Source of the DNA: Yoonia sp. R2331
GTDB lineage: Bacteria > Pseudomonadota > Alphaproteobacteria > Rhodobacterales > Rhodobacteraceae
Assembly: GCF_041103235.1 (NCBI RefSeq)
Contig: NZ_JBGCUN010000002.1
Span: 310,001-374,000 of the forward strand
DNA length: 64,000 nucleotides
Direction: 5' to 3'
This document shows, one piece after another, positions 63,527 through 64,000 of the stretch (position 1 is its first letter; each line of letters begins with the position of its first letter). The notes beneath the pieces are model-generated. The model did not search any database. It worked only from the letters and a program-made list of their open reading frames with translations, and had not been told where the DNA came from. The position numbers and the translations under genes were made by a program.

Positions 63527-64000
63527 TCAACTGTACCCACGAACCAAGCTTGCTGCGATCAAAGCCCAGCCGTCAGCAACGACAAAGAAGGCCAGCTTGA
63601 ACGGCAATGACACGATAGCTGGAGGAACCATCATCATGCCCATCGACATCAGTACGGCCGCGACGACGAGGTCGATAATCAGAAATGGCAAAAAGATCAT
63701 GAAGCCAACCTGAAACGCGTGCTCTATCTCGCTCAGCAGGAATGATGGCACCAAAACCGACAAAGGGGCGTTCATGGGTGCCAGCCCGGGCGCTAAATCT
63801 GGACGCAGTGAGGCAAGTTCCGACAAGGTATCACCATCGACCCGTGCGGACATAAATTCTCGAAGAGGATCCATCGCCCGTATGAACCCATCTTCAAGCG
63901 CGATCGCGCCGTCCATCATCGGGCGGATGCCAGATGTCCAGCTTTCGACAAAGACCGGTTCCATCACGAAATACGTCAGGAACAACGCCAGTGATATCAT
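63527..64000 (-). CDS. fliP: flagellar export protein FliP, C-terminal part
   Basis: The last 157 residues of FliP, a membrane protein of the flagellar type III export gate. The segment starts near ISLALFLTYFVMEPVF and contains LVPSFLLSEIEHAFQVGFMI and MGMMMVPPAIVSLPFKLAFF, both strongly conserved. Complete FliP is about 245 residues, so the N-terminus lies beyond the right edge; the Met at the edge is not a true start. It converges on flgI. Confidence 0.93.
   Translation of the reverse strand: MISLALFLTYFVMEPVFVESWTSGIRPMMDGAIALEDGFIRAMDPLREFMSARVDGDTLSELASLRPDLAPGLAPMNAPLSVLVPSFLLSEIEHAFQVGFMIFLPFLIIDLVVAAVLMSMGMMMVPPAIVSLPFKLAFFVVADGWALIAASLVRGYS

Noticed and set aside
63403-63600. 65-residue frame after flgI
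   Set aside because: Runs into the antisense of fliP and has no recognisable sequence features.
1-64000. tRNA, rRNA, CRISPR arrays, transposases and prophage genes
   Set aside because: Looked for across the gaps by eye; none was seen.

Overview
The window comes from an aerobic anoxygenic phototroph of the Rhodobacterales (Roseobacter group or a close Rhodobacter relative). The evidence is a purple-bacterial photosynthesis gene cluster in the Rhodobacter order (crtCD divergent from crtEF-bchCXYZ-pufQBALMX), a pufX gene, a RutR-controlled reductive pyrimidine pathway, a NavAb-type sodium channel, an alphaproteobacterial flagellar block and high-GC coding sequence. Genus cannot be fixed from the sequence alone.

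Layout. 1-4.4 kb: the 3' end of a first dxs, a small orphan gene, a voltage-gated sodium channel, a membrane protein, an SDR and a methyltransferase. 4.4-8.7 kb: a minus-strand acyl-CoA operon (enoyl-CoA hydratase, NDP-forming acyl-CoA synthetase, acyl-CoA dehydrogenase). 8.8-12.4 kb: a sugar-acid module (class II aldolase divergent from an arabinonate-type dehydratase and a Gfo/Idh dehydrogenase). 12.5-24.3 kb: pyrimidine degradation (preT, preA, rutR, ureidopropionase, dihydropyrimidinase, ABC importer), with AT-rich orphan genes wedged in the operon and a perfect RutR palindrome upstream. 24.4-30.7 kb: a hydantoinase/oxoprolinase homologue, then a ynjF-ynjBCD transporter cassette.

30.7-50.3 kb: photosynthesis genes. 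crtC-crtD (minus) face crtE-crtF-bchC-bchX-[small ORF]-bchY-bchZ-pufQ-pufB-pufA-pufL-pufM-pufX-dxs (plus). A convergent operon bchG-bch2-bchP-idi (minus) follows, then a HemG-like flavodoxin. Pairs of PpsR/CrtJ boxes (TGT-N12-ACA) sit at the crtD/crtE intergenic region, in front of bchC and in front of bchG. Together these genes make spheroidene-type carotenoids and bacteriochlorophyll a, the LH1 antenna and the reaction centre L/M subunits, and supply isoprenoid precursors. The other half of the usual cluster (bchFNBHLM, puh, ppsR, cycA) is not in this window.

50.4-57.3 kb: ThuA/Gfo-Idh sugar genes and a tightly overlapping glycosyltransferase, TPR-glycosyltransferase, small-protein and FkbM-methyltransferase set. 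57.4-64 kb: flagellar genes motB, flgE, flgK, flgL, flgI, and convergent fliP running off the right edge.

A dispersed intergenic repeat (core GCATATTT-N3-TTCAAAAGAAA, with a variant carrying GGCCAGAAGAAG) recurs across the left third. No rRNA, tRNA, CRISPR array, transposase or prophage gene was seen.
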